The position numbers and the translations under genes are program-made. A stretch of 64,000 nucleotides of DNA from Mycolicibacterium goodii (GTDB taxonomy: Bacteria; Actinomycetota; Actinomycetes; Mycobacteriales; Mycobacteriaceae): assembly GCF_022370755.2 (NCBI RefSeq), contig NZ_CP092364.2, positions 868,001 to 932,000 on the forward strand, read 5' to 3'. A model generated the notes under the pieces. That model saw nothing but the letters and a program-made list of their open reading frames with translations, was not told the DNA's origin and did not search any database. Of the stretch, positions 16,934 through 27,800 are shown piece after piece (within the stretch, counting starts at the first letter, position 1; each line of letters begins with the position of its first letter).

Positions 16934-19900
16934 TCAGGCGAACGCTGTGTCGAGGATCTCCTGCTGCTCGACGGCGTGCACCTTCGACGAACCCGACGAC
17001 GGCGCCGACATGGCGCGCCGCGAGATGCGCTTCAGCCCGGTGAAGTAGTCCGGCAGCATCTCGGGGAGCGTCAAGCCGAAGGACGGCCACGCACCCTGGT
17101 TGGCCGGCTCCTCCTGCACCCAGAACTTCTCCTTGACGTTGGGGTACCGGTCGAGTGTCTCGGCGAGCCTGCGCCGCGGCAGCGGTGCGAGCTGCTCGAT
17201 GCGAACGATCGCGATGTCCTCGCGGCTCTCCTTGGCCTTGCGCGCGGCGAGCTCGTAGTACAGCTTGCCGCTCGTCAGCAGCAGGCGCGTGACCTTGCTG
17301 CGGTCGCCGTCGCCGTCGGTGTACATCGGCTCCTCGAGCACCGAGCGGAACTTGCTCTCGGTGAAGTCGCGGATGTCGCTCACGGCGGCCTTGTTGCGCA
17401 GCATCGACTTCGGGGTGAACACGATCAGCGGACGCTGGATGCCGTCCTTGCCGTGCCTGCGCAGCAGGTGGAAGTAGTTCGCGGGCGTCGACGGCATCGC
17501 GATCGTCATCGAACCCTCGGCCCACAGTTGCAGGAAGCGCTCGATGCGTCCCGACGTGTGGTCGGGGCCCTGGCCTTCGTGGCCGTGCGGCAGCAGCAGC
17601 ACGACATCGGAGAGCTGACCCCACTTGGCCTCACCGGAGCTGATGAACTCGTCGATGATCGACTGCGCGCCGTTGACGAAGTCGCCGAACTGCGCCTCCC
17701 ACAGCACCATCGCGTCGGGGTTGCCCACCGAGTAGCCGTACTCGAAGCCCACGGCCGCGAACTCGCTCAGCGCGGAGTTGTACACCAGGAACTTGCCGCC
17801 GGTCGGCGTGCCGTCGGTGTTGGTGGCCAAGAGCTGCAGCGGCGTGAACTCCTCGCCGGTCTTGCGGTCGACGATCACCGCGTGCCGCTGGGTGAACGTG
17901 CCGCGCTGCGTGTCCTGGCCCGACAGCCGCACGAGCTTGCCCTCGGCGATCAGCGACCCGAGTGCGAGCAGTTCGGCGAACGCCCAGTCGATGCGGCCCT
18001 CGTAGGCCATCTCGCGGCGCTTCTCCAGCACGGGCCGCACGCGCGGGTGCACCGTGAAGCCCTCGGGCAGCGCCAGGTGCGCATCGCCGATGCGCTGCAG
18101 CATCGCCTTGTCGACGGCGGTCGACAGCTTGGCGGGGATCTGCTGGTCGGCCTCGACGGACTCGCTGGGCTCGATCTCGTGCTTCTCGAGCTCGCGGACC
18201 TCGTTGAACACCCGTTCCAGCTGGCCCTGGTAGTCGCGCAGGGCGTCCTCGGCCTCTTTCATCGAGATGTCGCCGCGGCCGATCAGGGCCTCGGTGTAGG
18301 CCTTGCGGGAGCCGCGCTTGGTGTCGATGACGTCGTACATGTACGGCTGGGTCATCGACGGGTCGTCGCCCTCGTTGTGGCCACGGCGGCGGTAGCACAG
18401 CATGTCGATGACGACGTCCTTCTTGAACGCCTGCCGGAAGTCGACGGCGAGCCGCGCCACCCAGGCGCAGGCCTCCGGATCGTCGCCGTTGACGTGGAAG
18501 ATCGGCGCACCGATCATCTTGGCCACGTCGGTGCAGTACTCGCTGGAGCGCGAATCCGTGGGCGCCGTGGTGAAGCCGATCTGGTTGTTCACCACGATGT
18601 GGATGGTGCCGCCGGTGCGGTAGCCCCGCAGCAACGCCAGGTTCAGCGTCTCGGCGACCACGCCCTGGCCCGCGAAGGCCGCATCGCCGTGCAGCATGAG
18701 CGGCACGACGGAGAACCGGTTGTCGGAGCCCTCCTCGCCGGTGTCGAGCAGGTCCTGCTTGGCCCGCACCAGGCCTTCGAGCACCGGGTCGACGGCCTCG
18801 AGGTGGCTCGGGTTTGCCGTCAGCGACACCTCGATGTCGTTGTCGCCGAACATCTGGATGTAGGTGCCGGTGGCGCCGAGGTGGTATTTCACGTCGCCCG
18901 AGCCGTGTGCCTGCGACGGGTTCAGGTTGCCCTCGAACTCGCTGAAGATCTGGCTGTAGGGCTTGCCGACGATGTTGGCGAGCACGTTGAGCCGGCCGCG
19001 GTGCGGCATCGCGATGACGACCTCGTCGAGAGCGTGCTCGGCGCACTGGTCGATCACGGCGTCCATCATCGGGATGACGGTCTCCGCGCCTTCGAGCGAG
19101 AATCGCTTCTGCCCAACGTATTTCGTTTGCAGGAAGGTCTCGAATGCCTCGGCCGCGTTGAGCTTGCTCAGAATGTACTTCTGCTGTGCGACGGTGGGCT
19201 TGTCGTGCTTGACCTCGACGCGCTCCTGGATCCAGCGCTGCTGTTCGGGTTCGAGGATGTGCGTGTACTCGACGCCGACGTGGCGGCAGTACGCGTCGCG
19301 CAGCACCGAAAGGATGTCGCGCAGCTTCTTGCGCTGCATACCGGCGAAGCCGTCGACCTTGAACTCGCGGTCGAGGTCCCACAGCGTCAGGCCGTGGCTG
19401 TTGACATCGAGGTCCGGGTGGCTGCGGAACCGGGTGTTGTCCAGCCGGAGCGGGTCGATGTCGGCCATCAGGTGACCGCGGTTGCGGTAGGCCGCGATCA
19501 GCTCGATCACCCGCGCGTTCTTGTCCTCGATCGAGTCGGGGTTGTCGACGCGCCAGCGGACGGGCTCGTACGGGATGCCCAGCTCGCGGAAGATCTCGTC
19601 GAAGAAGTCGTCGTCGAGCAGCAGCTGGTGGATGGTGCGCAGGAAGTCGCCGGACTCCGCACCCTGGATGATGCGGTGGTCGTAGGTCGACGTCAGCGTG
19701 ATGAGCTTGCCGATGCCGAGCTCGGCGATGCGTTCCTCGCTCGCGCCCTGGAACTCGGCGGGGTACTCCATGGCGCCCGCGCCGATGATCGCGCCCTGGC
19801 CCTGCATGAGTCTGGGCACCGAGTGCACGGTGCCCAGAGTGCCGGGATTGGTGAGCGAGATGGTGACGCCCGAGAAGTCCTCTGCGGTGAGCTTGCCGTC

Positions 19901-20674
19901 GCGTGCGCGACGTACGATGTCTTCGTATGCGGCGATGAACTGGCCGAAACGCATTGTCTCGCAACGCTTGATCGCCGCAACGACCAGTGAGCGGTTGCCG
20001 TCCCTGCCCTGCAGGTCGATCGCGAGGCCGAGATTGGTGTGGGCCGGGGTGATCGCGGTGGGCTTGCCGTCGACCACCGCGAAGTGGCGGTTCATGTTGG
20101 GGAACTTCTTGACCGCCTGCACGATCGCGTAGCCCAACAGGTGGGTGAAGCTGATCTTGCCGCCGCGCGTGCGCTTGAGATGGTTGTTGATGACGATGCG
20201 GTTGTCGATCATCAGCTTCGCCGGGATGGCGCGCACGCTCGTCGCGGTCGGCACCTCCAGCGAGGCGTTCATGTTTTTGACGACCGCGGCGGCGGCGCCG
20301 CGCAGGATCTGCGACTCGTCGCCATCGGCCGGGGCGGCCGAGGCTGCCGGCTTGGCGGCGGGCTTGGCGGCTGGCTTGGTCTCGGCCTTCGCATCCTTGG
20401 CGGCCGGCTTCGCTTCCGTCTTCGAGGGCTTGGCCTCGGTCTTGGGGGCGGTCTCGGTCTTGGGGGCGGGGGCCGGCGCGGGCGTCGGCGGCGTCACGGG
20501 AGCCGCGGTCGCGGTACGCCCGTTGGCGGCGTGCTCGGTGGTGGGCTCGGGGGAGTAATCGACCAGAAATTCGTGCCAACTGGGATCCACCGAAGAGGGG
20601 TCATCGCGGAATTTGCGATACATCTCCTCGACCAGCCACTCGTTCTGTCCGAATGGTGAAGGTGAACTGCTCAC
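16934..20674 (-). CDS. kgd: 2-oxoglutarate decarboxylase/dehydrogenase multifunctional enzyme Kgd
   Basis: A 1246-residue thiamine-dependent enzyme joining the TCA cycle at 2-oxoglutarate. N-terminus ([17 protein letters not shown]) matches E1-type subunits; a long Ala/Pro/Lys-rich linker (roughly residues 45-115) follows; then an E2-like acyltransferase domain with [15 protein letters not shown] but no lipoyl domain; then the E1 domain ([40 protein letters not shown]; and the C-terminal [19 protein letters not shown]). This E2-E1 fusion is specific to actinobacteria. Start: GTG at 20674 ([10 protein letters not shown]) preceded by GAGGCGAG, matching the known mycobacterial N-terminus; the frame stays open 90 bp further. 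The linker is richer in [10 protein letters not shown] repeats and longer than I recall for M. smegmatis. Regulated in relatives by the FHA protein GarA, not encoded here. Confidence 0.96.
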   Translation of the reverse strand: MSSSPSPFGQNEWLVEEMYRKFRDDPSSVDPSWHEFLVDYSPEPTTEHAANGRTATAAPVTPPTPAPAPAPKTETAPKTEAKPSKTEAKPAAKDAKAETKPAAKPAAKPAASAAPADGDESQILRGAAAAVVKNMNASLEVPTATSVRAIPAKLMIDNRIVINNHLKRTRGGKISFTHLLGYAIVQAVKKFPNMNRHFAVVDGKPTAITPAHTNLGLAIDLQGRDGNRSLVVAAIKRCETMRFGQFIAAYEDIVRRARDGKLTAEDFSGVTISLTNPGTLGTVHSVPRLMQGQGAIIGAGAMEYPAEFQGASEERIAELGIGKLITLTSTYDHRIIQGAESGDFLRTIHQLLLDDDFFDEIFRELGIPYEPVRWRVDNPDSIEDKNARVIELIAAYRNRGHLMADIDPLRLDNTRFRSHPDLDVNSHGLTLWDLDREFKVDGFAGMQRKKLRDILSVLRDAYCRHVGVEYTHILEPEQQRWIQERVEVKHDKPTVAQQKYILSKLNAAEAFETFLQTKYVGQKRFSLEGAETVIPMMDAVIDQCAEHALDEVVIAMPHRGRLNVLANIVGKPYSQIFSEFEGNLNPSQAHGSGDVKYHLGATGTYIQMFGDNDIEVSLTANPSHLEAVDPVLEGLVRAKQDLLDTGEEGSDNRFSVVPLMLHGDAAFAGQGVVAETLNLALLRGYRTGGTIHIVVNNQIGFTTAPTDSRSSEYCTDVAKMIGAPIFHVNGDDPEACAWVARLAVDFRQAFKKDVVIDMLCYRRRGHNEGDDPSMTQPYMYDVIDTKRGSRKAYTEALIGRGDISMKEAEDALRDYQGQLERVFNEVRELEKHEIEPSESVEADQQIPAKLSTAVDKAMLQRIGDAHLALPEGFTVHPRVRPVLEKRREMAYEGRIDWAFAELLALGSLIAEGKLVRLSGQDTQRGTFTQRHAVIVDRKTGEEFTPLQLLATNTDGTPTGGKFLVYNSALSEFAAVGFEYGYSVGNPDAMVLWEAQFGDFVNGAQSIIDEFISSGEAKWGQLSDVVLLLPHGHEGQGPDHTSGRIERFLQLWAEGSMTIAMPSTPANYFHLLRRHGKDGIQRPLIVFTPKSMLRNKAAVSDIRDFTESKFRSVLEEPMYTDGDGDRSKVTRLLLTSGKLYYELAARKAKESREDIAIVRIEQLAPLPRRRLAETLDRYPNVKEKFWVQEEPANQGAWPSFGLTLPEMLPDYFTGLKRISRRAMSAPSSGSSKVHAVEQQEILDTAFA

Positions 20675-20832
20675 GGCAGACACTCGCCTCGATTCTTGTG
20701 TCCGGCAAGCCGTGACAAGAAAGCTTGCCGCTTGTTTTCCGTTTTGTTGGTGGTTGGCCCGCAAGACCGCCGCTTAAAGGCTATCGCGCTCACGCGCGCG
20801 CCGACCACGGCACCGTGGTTCTCGGTGTCGCC

Positions 20833-21597
20833 TCAGGGCTGGGCGGACGGCAGCACATGCAACGTTGCGGGCCACCGCGGCGGAGGTGCGCCGAACGCCT
20901 TGGCGGCGTTGGCGACGATCTTCTTCCCCATCACGCGGTTGCCGACACCGCCGACGAGCGCGCCGATGCCCACCGGCAGCAGCTTGCCGAAGGCCATGGC
21001 ACCGCGCTTGAGCGTATACCTCTTGACGAAGTACCTGACCAGCCGGGAGTTCAATTGCGACACCGCGGGCAGCGGCAGCGTCGCCGCGCCGTCGGACAGC
21101 CACGCGCCACTTGTGCGGCCGGTCCCGAGGAGATCCGAGATGGCCCGCTTGCTGTCCTCGCCGACCAGCACCGACAGCACCAGCGCGCGGCGCCGTTCGC
21201 GGTGCTCGGCGGGGATTCCGTGCACCTCGGCGACCGCGAGCACGAACACCGAGGTCGCCTCGAGGAACACCACGGTCTCGCCGGCGACGGCCGACAGGGC
21301 CATCAGCGTGCCGATGCCCGGGAACGCCGCCGCCGATCCGACCGCGGCTCCGCTGGCCATCACCGCGGCCAGATAGTGCTTCTCCAGCCGGCTGACGATC
21401 TGGGCGGGCGTGGCATCGGGCTGCTGACTGCGCAGCCGGTCCACATAGGCCTTGACCGCCGGGGCCTGCACGCGGGTGCTGCTCTCGATGATGTGTGAGA
21501 GCACCTTGGCGGCGGTGCCGGCATCGTCGGCGGCGCCGTCGGCCCCCTCCAGCGTCGCCGGTAGCTGGTTCTTGCTCTTCGACCGACCGAACACCAT
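20833..21597 (-). CDS. Conserved mycobacterial membrane-associated protein (Rv1249c-type)
   Basis: A 254-residue protein with a central hydrophobic region of about 60 residues (AAVMASGAAVGSAAAFPG onward to VFVLAVAEVHG), likely two or three membrane helices, and another weakly hydrophobic stretch near the C-terminus (LLPVGIGALVGGVGN). Start 21597 (MVFGRSKSKNQ) is chosen for the GGGAGG 7 bp upstream over an ATG 60 bp earlier. It lies immediately upstream of kgd on the same strand, as Rv1249c does in M. tuberculosis. Function unknown; no catalytic motif is recognisable. The hydrophobic core resembles EcsC-type membrane proteins only in general shape. Confidence 0.78.
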   Translation of the reverse strand: MVFGRSKSKNQLPATLEGADGAADDAGTAAKVLSHIIESSTRVQAPAVKAYVDRLRSQQPDATPAQIVSRLEKHYLAAVMASGAAVGSAAAFPGIGTLMALSAVAGETVVFLEATSVFVLAVAEVHGIPAEHRERRRALVLSVLVGEDSKRAISDLLGTGRTSGAWLSDGAATLPLPAVSQLNSRLVRYFVKRYTLKRGAMAFGKLLPVGIGALVGGVGNRVMGKKIVANAAKAFGAPPPRWPATLHVLPSAQP

Positions 21598-21753
21598 GCG
21601 GGCCTCCCACGTCGCAACCCTGACTCGACTGTCCAGGCTATCCCCGGCGCAGCACACAGTTAACGAACCGAGGGTTCCCGCGCGTGCCCCGGGTGACCCC
21701 GATCACGACGGATTCCGGGAAGAAAATATTGATATGACCGGCTAATAACTTTC

Positions 21754-23037
21754 ATGGCATCATCGCCCGACGTGGACCAGACGAAAACTGTGGGCGTGCC
21801 GAGTCGTTTCCGGATGATCTTGGTGCTGGGTGCGCTGATCACCCTGGGCCCGCTCACCATCGACATGTATCTGCCGGCGTTGCCGAAGATCGGTGAGGAG
21901 CTGTCCGTCTCGTCCTCCGTGGCGCAGCTGACCCTCACCGGGACACTCGCCGGCCTGGCCCTCGGCCAGCTGGTGGTGGGCTCGCTGTCGGATTCGCTCG
22001 GCCGGCGTCGTCCGTTGCTTGCGGGCATCGTGCTGCACATGGCGGCGTCGGTGCTGTGCTTCCTGGCGCCCAACATCGCGGTGCTGGGCATCGCGCGCGG
22101 TCTGCAGGGCATGGGCGCATCAGCGGCCGCGGTGGTGGCGATCGCCGTCGTCGGCGACCTGTACTCCGGCAACACCGCCGCGACCGTGATGTCGCGGCTC
22201 ATGCTCGTGCTGGGCGTGGCGCCCGTGCTCGCGCCCTCGCTGGGCGCCGCGGTGTTGCTGAAGGGTTCGTGGCACTGGGTGTTCGTGGCCCTGGTGATCC
22301 TCGCCGGGCTGCTGTTCGTGATGGCCGCGCTGGCGCTGCCCGAGACGCTGCCGCCGTCGCACCGCCGTCCGCTCAAGGTGGGCGGCATCATGCGGACCTA
22401 CGGCCAGCTGCTGCGTGACGCGCGTTTCGTGATCCTCGTGCTGGTGGCGGCGCTGGGCATGTCCGGGCTGTTCGCCTACATCTCGGCGGCCCCGTTCGTG
22501 TTGCAGGGACGCTACGGACTCGACCAGCAGATGTTCGCGGCGGTGTTCGCCGCGGGCGCGATCGCGCTGATCGGTTCGACGCAGTTCAACGTCGTGCTGC
22601 TGCGCCGGTTCAGCCCGCAGGCGATCACCGTGACCGCGCTGGCGTCGGCCGCGGTGGCCGGTGTCGTGTTCGTCGGGCTGACGGTCGCCGACATCGGGGG
22701 ACTGGCCGGGTTCCTGGTGCCGGTGATGGCGATCCTCACGGCCATGGGCTTCGTGATCCCCAACGCGCCCGCGCTCGCGTTGTCGCGGCATTCCGAGGCC
22801 GCGGGCACGGCGGCCGCGCTGCTCGGCGCCGCCCAGTTCGGCCTCGGTGCGTTGGTGGCGCCGCTGGTCGGGGCGTTGGGCAATGGGGCGCTGGCGTTGT
22901 CGGCGGTGATGACGGCAGGCATGGCCATCGCGTTGGTGGCGTTGCTCCTCGTGGGAGGCAGCAACGACGAGGGCGGTAACGATGACGACGCGGAAGCCGA
23001 TGACGTGGTTGCCGAGGCGGTGGCCGAACCGGCCTGA
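21754..23037 (+). CDS. MFS drug-resistance transporter, Bcr/CflA family
   Basis: A 427-residue, 12-helix proton-driven exporter. The Bcr/CflA signature opens the protein: LGPLTIDMYLPALPKIG after helix 1, then GQLVVGSLSDSLGRRRPLL (motif A) and RGLQGMGASAAAVVAIAVVGD. A C-terminal acidic tail (NDEGGNDDDAEADDVVAEA) is unusual in length. ATG at 21754 follows an AT-rich leader (GAAAATATTGATATG, GGCTAATAAC) that stands out from the surrounding GC-rich sequence and probably holds the promoter. Divergent from the Rv1249c-type gene, and followed 81 bp later by a second exporter. Substrate unknown. Confidence 0.87.
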   Translation: MASSPDVDQTKTVGVPSRFRMILVLGALITLGPLTIDMYLPALPKIGEELSVSSSVAQLTLTGTLAGLALGQLVVGSLSDSLGRRRPLLAGIVLHMAASVLCFLAPNIAVLGIARGLQGMGASAAAVVAIAVVGDLYSGNTAATVMSRLMLVLGVAPVLAPSLGAAVLLKGSWHWVFVALVILAGLLFVMAALALPETLPPSHRRPLKVGGIMRTYGQLLRDARFVILVLVAALGMSGLFAYISAAPFVLQGRYGLDQQMFAAVFAAGAIALIGSTQFNVVLLRRFSPQAITVTALASAAVAGVVFVGLTVADIGGLAGFLVPVMAILTAMGFVIPNAPALALSRHSEAAGTAAALLGAAQFGLGALVAPLVGALGNGALALSAVMTAGMAIALVALLLVGGSNDEGGNDDDAEADDVVAEAVAEPA

Positions 23038-23118
23038 CCGGTCCGTCCACAGGCGGACTTGTCCGGAATTGGGCGGGTACGTAGCGTCGGCTGCGCGCCG
23101 ACCTCTCACTGACCTGTC

Positions 23119-24864
23119 ATGCCCAAATCGCTGAATGCCCGGATAGCGGGCCTGCTCCCCAGCCGCATGGGTGAAGTGCGCCCGCAGGACGGCGCCCACA
23201 ATCCGTGGCACGCGTTGTGGGCCATGATGTTCGGCTTCTTCATGATCCTGGTCGACGCGACGATCGTCTCGGTCGCGAACCCGACGATCATGGTCGAACT
23301 CGGTGCCGACTACGACGGCGTGATCTGGGTGACCAGCGCCTACCTGCTCGCGTATGCGGTGCCGCTGCTGGTCACCGGCCGGCTCGGGGACATGTACGGG
23401 CCCAAGAACCTGTACCTGGCCGGCCTCGGGGTCTTCACGGCCGCATCGTTGTGGTGCGGCCTGGCGGGCAGTATCGAGATGCTCATCGCCGCGCGCGTCG
23501 TGCAGGGGGTGGGCGCGGCGTTGCTGACACCGCAGACGCTGTCGGCGATCACCCGCATCTTCCCGGCGGACCGGCGCGGCGTCGCGATGAGCGTGTGGGG
23601 AGCCACCGCAGGTGTCGCGACACTGGTCGGCCCGCTGGCCGGTGGCGTCCTGGTCGGCGGACTGGGGTGGCAGTGGATCTTCTTCGTCAACGTGCCGGTC
23701 GGCATCGTCGGCCTCGCACTCGCGGTGTGGCTGGTGCCGATTCTGCCCACCGCGCGGCACCACTTCGACATCCCCGGCATCGTGCTCTCGGCGGTCGGCA
23801 TGTTCCTGATCGTGTTCGCGCTGCAGGAGGGGCAGTCCAGGGACTGGGCGCCGTGGGTGTGGGGTACCGCCACGCTCGGTGTCGGGGTCATGGCCGCGTT
23901 CTTCTTCTGGCAGTCGATGAACACGCGCGAACCGCTCATCCCGCTGCGCATCTTCGCCGATCGCGACTTCACCCTCGCCAACATCGGTGTCGCGGTCATC
24001 GGTTTCGCGGTCACCGCGATGATCCTGCCGCTGATGTTCTACCTGCAGACCGTGTGCGGTCTGTCGCCCATCCGATCGGCGTTGGTCACGGCGCCGACCG
24101 CGATCGCCAGCGGTGTGCTGGCCCCGTTCGTCGGGCGCATGGTCGACCGCGTGCATCCCATGCCGGTGATCGGCTTCGGGTTCTCGGCCATGGCGATCGG
24201 ACTGACCTGGCTGTCGATCGAGATGGCGCCCACCACGCCGATCTGGCGGCTGCTGCTGCCGCAACTGCTCATGGGCATCGGCATGGCGTTCATCTGGTCA
24301 CCGCTGGCGGCCACGGCCACACGCCATCTGCCGCCGGATCTGGCCGGCGCGGGATCGGGCGTCTACAACACCACGCGGCAGGTGGGATCGGTGCTGGGCA
24401 GCGCTGGCATCGCGGCGTTCATGACGTGGCGCATCACCGACGAGGTGCCGGGCGGCCAGGACGCGGGGCCTCCCGGCGAAGCGGCGGGCACGGTCGCGCA
24501 GCTGCCGGAGTTCCTGCGCGAGCCGTTCTCCGCGGCGATGTCGCAGTCGATGCTGCTGCCGGGATTCGTGGCGTTGTTCGGCGTGGTCGCCGCGTTGTTC
24601 CTGCTGGGCTTCGGCAGCAACCGGAGCGCGGGGCACCCCGAACCGGACTACTCCGGGGACTATCCCGATGACGACGAGTACGTCGAGATCGTCCTGGCCG
24701 ACGATGTGCCCGTCGATACGGCGACCGAGCCGACGACGGAGCGGATGCGCACGGTGTCTGCGGCGCCGCCGCAGGACGATCGTTGGGAGGACATCCTCGA
24801 CCGGTTGATGCAGGACGCGCCGCCCGAGGATCCGCTGCCCGGCCGCGGACCGCACCGCGGCTAG
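23119..24864 (+). CDS. MFS exporter, 14-helix DHA2 (EmrB/QacA-like; Rv1250-type)
   Basis: A 581-residue exporter with 14 predicted helices. Diagnostic stretches: [56 protein letters not shown] and [20 protein letters not shown]. The last about 80 residues form a hydrophilic, acidic, probably cytoplasmic tail ([16 protein letters not shown]). Length and position match Rv1250, annotated as a drug transporter. It ends 4 bp before the convergent nuclease-helicase gene. Substrate is not evident; the group exports cationic dyes, biocides, fluoroquinolones or envelope precursors. Confidence 0.87.
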   Translation: MPKSLNARIAGLLPSRMGEVRPQDGAHNPWHALWAMMFGFFMILVDATIVSVANPTIMVELGADYDGVIWVTSAYLLAYAVPLLVTGRLGDMYGPKNLYLAGLGVFTAASLWCGLAGSIEMLIAARVVQGVGAALLTPQTLSAITRIFPADRRGVAMSVWGATAGVATLVGPLAGGVLVGGLGWQWIFFVNVPVGIVGLALAVWLVPILPTARHHFDIPGIVLSAVGMFLIVFALQEGQSRDWAPWVWGTATLGVGVMAAFFFWQSMNTREPLIPLRIFADRDFTLANIGVAVIGFAVTAMILPLMFYLQTVCGLSPIRSALVTAPTAIASGVLAPFVGRMVDRVHPMPVIGFGFSAMAIGLTWLSIEMAPTTPIWRLLLPQLLMGIGMAFIWSPLAATATRHLPPDLAGAGSGVYNTTRQVGSVLGSAGIAAFMTWRITDEVPGGQDAGPPGEAAGTVAQLPEFLREPFSAAMSQSMLLPGFVALFGVVAALFLLGFGSNRSAGHPEPDYSGDYPDDDEYVEIVLADDVPVDTATEPTTERMRTVSAAPPQDDRWEDILDRLMQDAPPEDPLPGRGPHRG

Positions 24865-24868
24865 CCGG

Positions 24869-27800
24869 TCAGCCGGTGGGTGAGGGCGTCGGTCGCCCCG
24901 AGGGTTCGTCACCGAGGTGCGGCGCGGACGGAAGAGCGAGGAACGCACCGAGTTCCACCACGCCTGCCGGTGTCGACGGCAGGTACTCGGTGAGCGCCGC
25001 CGAGCGCACGATCACCGCCGCGTACTTCGCTCGGCTCACCGCGACGTTGAGGCGATTCCGGTTGAGCAGGAACGAGATTCCGCGGGGCACGTCGTCGACC
25101 GAGGACGCCACCATGGAGATGAACACCACGGGCGCCTGCTGCCCCTGGAACTTGTCGACGGTACCGACGCGCACGTCGGTGAGCCCGGCGGTGTCGAGGT
25201 GGCGCCGCATCGTGACCACCTGCGCGTTGTACGGCGTCACGATGAGGACGTGCTCCTGACCCAATGGGACGGTGCCTCGTTCGTCGGTCCAGGCCGCGCC
25301 GAGCAGACGCCCGATCTCGGCGACGATCACCTTGGCCTCCTCGGGACTGTCGGTGGCGTTGCCGTCGTGATCGACCAGCAGCACGTGCACACCGGGTTCC
25401 TGGCCGTCGAGGCGCCGGGCCGCGGTGACGCCGTCCACCGAACGCAGGCGGTTGTCGTAGGACAGGCGCGACACCGCCGAGCAGACCGCCGGATGCATGC
25501 GGTACGAGCAGTCGAGGAAGTAGCCGAGTTCGGCGGGCAGCGTGTGACGGCCGTCCACGAGCCACCCCAGCGCCGAGGTGTCGACGGGTTCGGGATGCGT
25601 GCCCGCGCTCACCTGGGGGAGCTGTTGCGGGTCACCGAGCAGCAGCAGGTTGCGGGCCGCCGGCGCGACGGCGATGGTGTTGGCCAGGCTGTACTGGCCT
25701 GCCTCCTCGACCACCAGCAGGTCCAGGCTGCCGGGCGGGATCCGTGTCGGATTCGCGAAATCCCATGCGGTGCCGCCGATGACGCATCCGGTGCCGGCGT
25801 GTTGCTCCAGGAAGTCCGGATAGTCCTTCTCGTTGAGTTCGGTCCAATCGGCGTTGTCACCGTGCGGTTTCTTGGCGACGGCGTCGGCGGCCACGCCCGC
25901 GGCGATGACGTCGCGGAACAGGTTCTCCACCACCGCGTGTGCCTGCGCGACCACACCGATACGCCACTGGTGCTCGTTGACCAACCGCGCGATCACGGCG
26001 GCCGACGTGAACGTCTTGCCGGTGCCGGGCGGGCCGTGCACTGCCAGATACGACGAATCGAGGTCGAGCAGTGCCGCGGTGATCAGATCCTGCACGGGCG
26101 CCCGGCCCTGGGGGAGCGGCCCGCCGCTGCGCGTGCGCGGAGGCCTGCGCAACAGGATGTCGATGACCGCGTTGTCGGGCAACCGCGGCAAGGCGCCGGC
26201 GATCTGCGCGGCCGTGGTCTCGATCGAGTTCTGCAGAGCCGTGGTGCGGATGGGCGGCCCCGGTGTCAGCGCGAACGGCAGCTGATGAAAAGTCCCGCCC
26301 TCCTTTGGTTCTCGCTCACACACCAACACCTCGGTCGGTGCGGACGGGTCGTCGGCCTCGAGCACCTGTACCGATCCGAACGCGCGCCGCTCCGGATCGT
26401 CGGTCAGGCCCGGCGGGGCGGGCGGTTCGTAGAGCGCATACATCTCGCGGCTGAGCTCGCCGGCCGCCATCGCGCCGGTGAGCCGCACCCGACGCTGCGG
26501 TTTGCGCGCACGTGGCGGCGTATGCCAATCGACCTGTACCAGCGCGGTGTCGACGACGAAAACGCCTGGGCCGTCGGACCATTCCTCGACCGGATGGTTG
26601 AGCCGGTCGAAGTGGCTCCACCAGAACGGTTTGTCCTCGCGTCGGTGATAGCCCCTCGCGGCCGCGATCATCGCGACGGCCTGCTGCTGCGGACTGCGCT
26701 CGTCGTCGCCGGCGAACCGGCGCAGCGTGCGCGCCAGCTGATCCTCCGGTTCGGGCGTGGAGTCGCGGCCGACCGGTTGCGCGCCCAGTGGCGGCACGCT
26801 GCATTCGATGGCACGGTTGATCAGCCAGTCCCGCAGCTTGCGCGTCGAGACGCAGTCGTAGAGGTTGTAGTCCTCGATCTGTTTGAGCACGAGCGCGGCC
26901 TCGTCGTCTCGGCCCTCGGCCCGCAGCGTGCAGTAGAGCCCGTACTGCGTGATGGAGTCGGTCGCGGTCGTGACGTCACCGTCGCGCAGCTGCGATCCCA
27001 TGTACAGCGGCTCGAGCGATTTCAGGCTGTAGTTCTCGGTGCCGACACGAATGCTCTTGCGTACCAGGGGATAAAGATCGACGAGCACGCCCTCGCGCAG
27101 CAGTTCGTCGACCTCGTCCTCACCCTCGCCGTAGCGTCCGGCCAGCCGCAGCAGAGCGGTCTTCTCGTACGCCGCGTAGTGGTAGACGTGCATATTCGGA
27201 TACCGCTTGCGGCGTTTGCGCACCATCGCCAGGAAGTCGCGCAGCGCCCGGCGTTCCTCGTGGCGGTTGTGCGCCCACAACGGGCGGAAGTCCTCGTCGG
27301 GTCGCGGCGCGGTACCCAGCACGCCGAACATGTACTCCAGGCCCCACTGCACACCGTCGTCGGTCCACAGCGGGTCGCCCTCGAAGTCGAAGAACAGGTC
27401 GCCCCGGTCGGGGTTGGGCAGCGACATGAGCGGTTGCGGGTCGACCACCTCATAGGGCGGTTTCTTGCCCACGCGCGGTGCGCGCTGCAACCGGGCCTGT
27501 GCGGTGAGGCCCTGTGCGATGCGGGGGTGCAGTCCGGGTATCGGCTCGTCGACGGGACGTGCGGCGAGTTCGGACACCGTGGTGATGCCCGCGTCGATCA
27601 ACCGGGCGCGCTGGCTGGTGCGCATACCGGCCACCAGCAAGAGGTCGTCGTGGGCGCGCACCTGGACTGCGCATTCGGGGCAGCGGAAGCACGCACGCAC
27701 ATCGGTGTCCTCCCAGCTGACCGGTTTCCCGCCGGCCAGGTGCGTGTCGAGCAGGTGTTCCAGCGCCGCGCGGCGCGGGCGGTACACGGGCAGCAGTTCG

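Noticed and set aside
16892..19990. A 1032-codon open frame on the plus strand opposite kgd
   Set aside because: It mirrors kgd codons (GC-rich third positions leave the opposite strand open), has Arg/Val/Ala-rich composition and no recognisable domain.
17631..20579. A 982-codon frame on the same strand as kgd
   Set aside because: It is kgd read one frame off, Arg/Pro/His-rich throughout.
22120..24264. A 714-codon minus-strand frame across both MFS genes
   Set aside because: It spans two clear plus-strand transporter genes and encodes His/Arg-rich sequence only.
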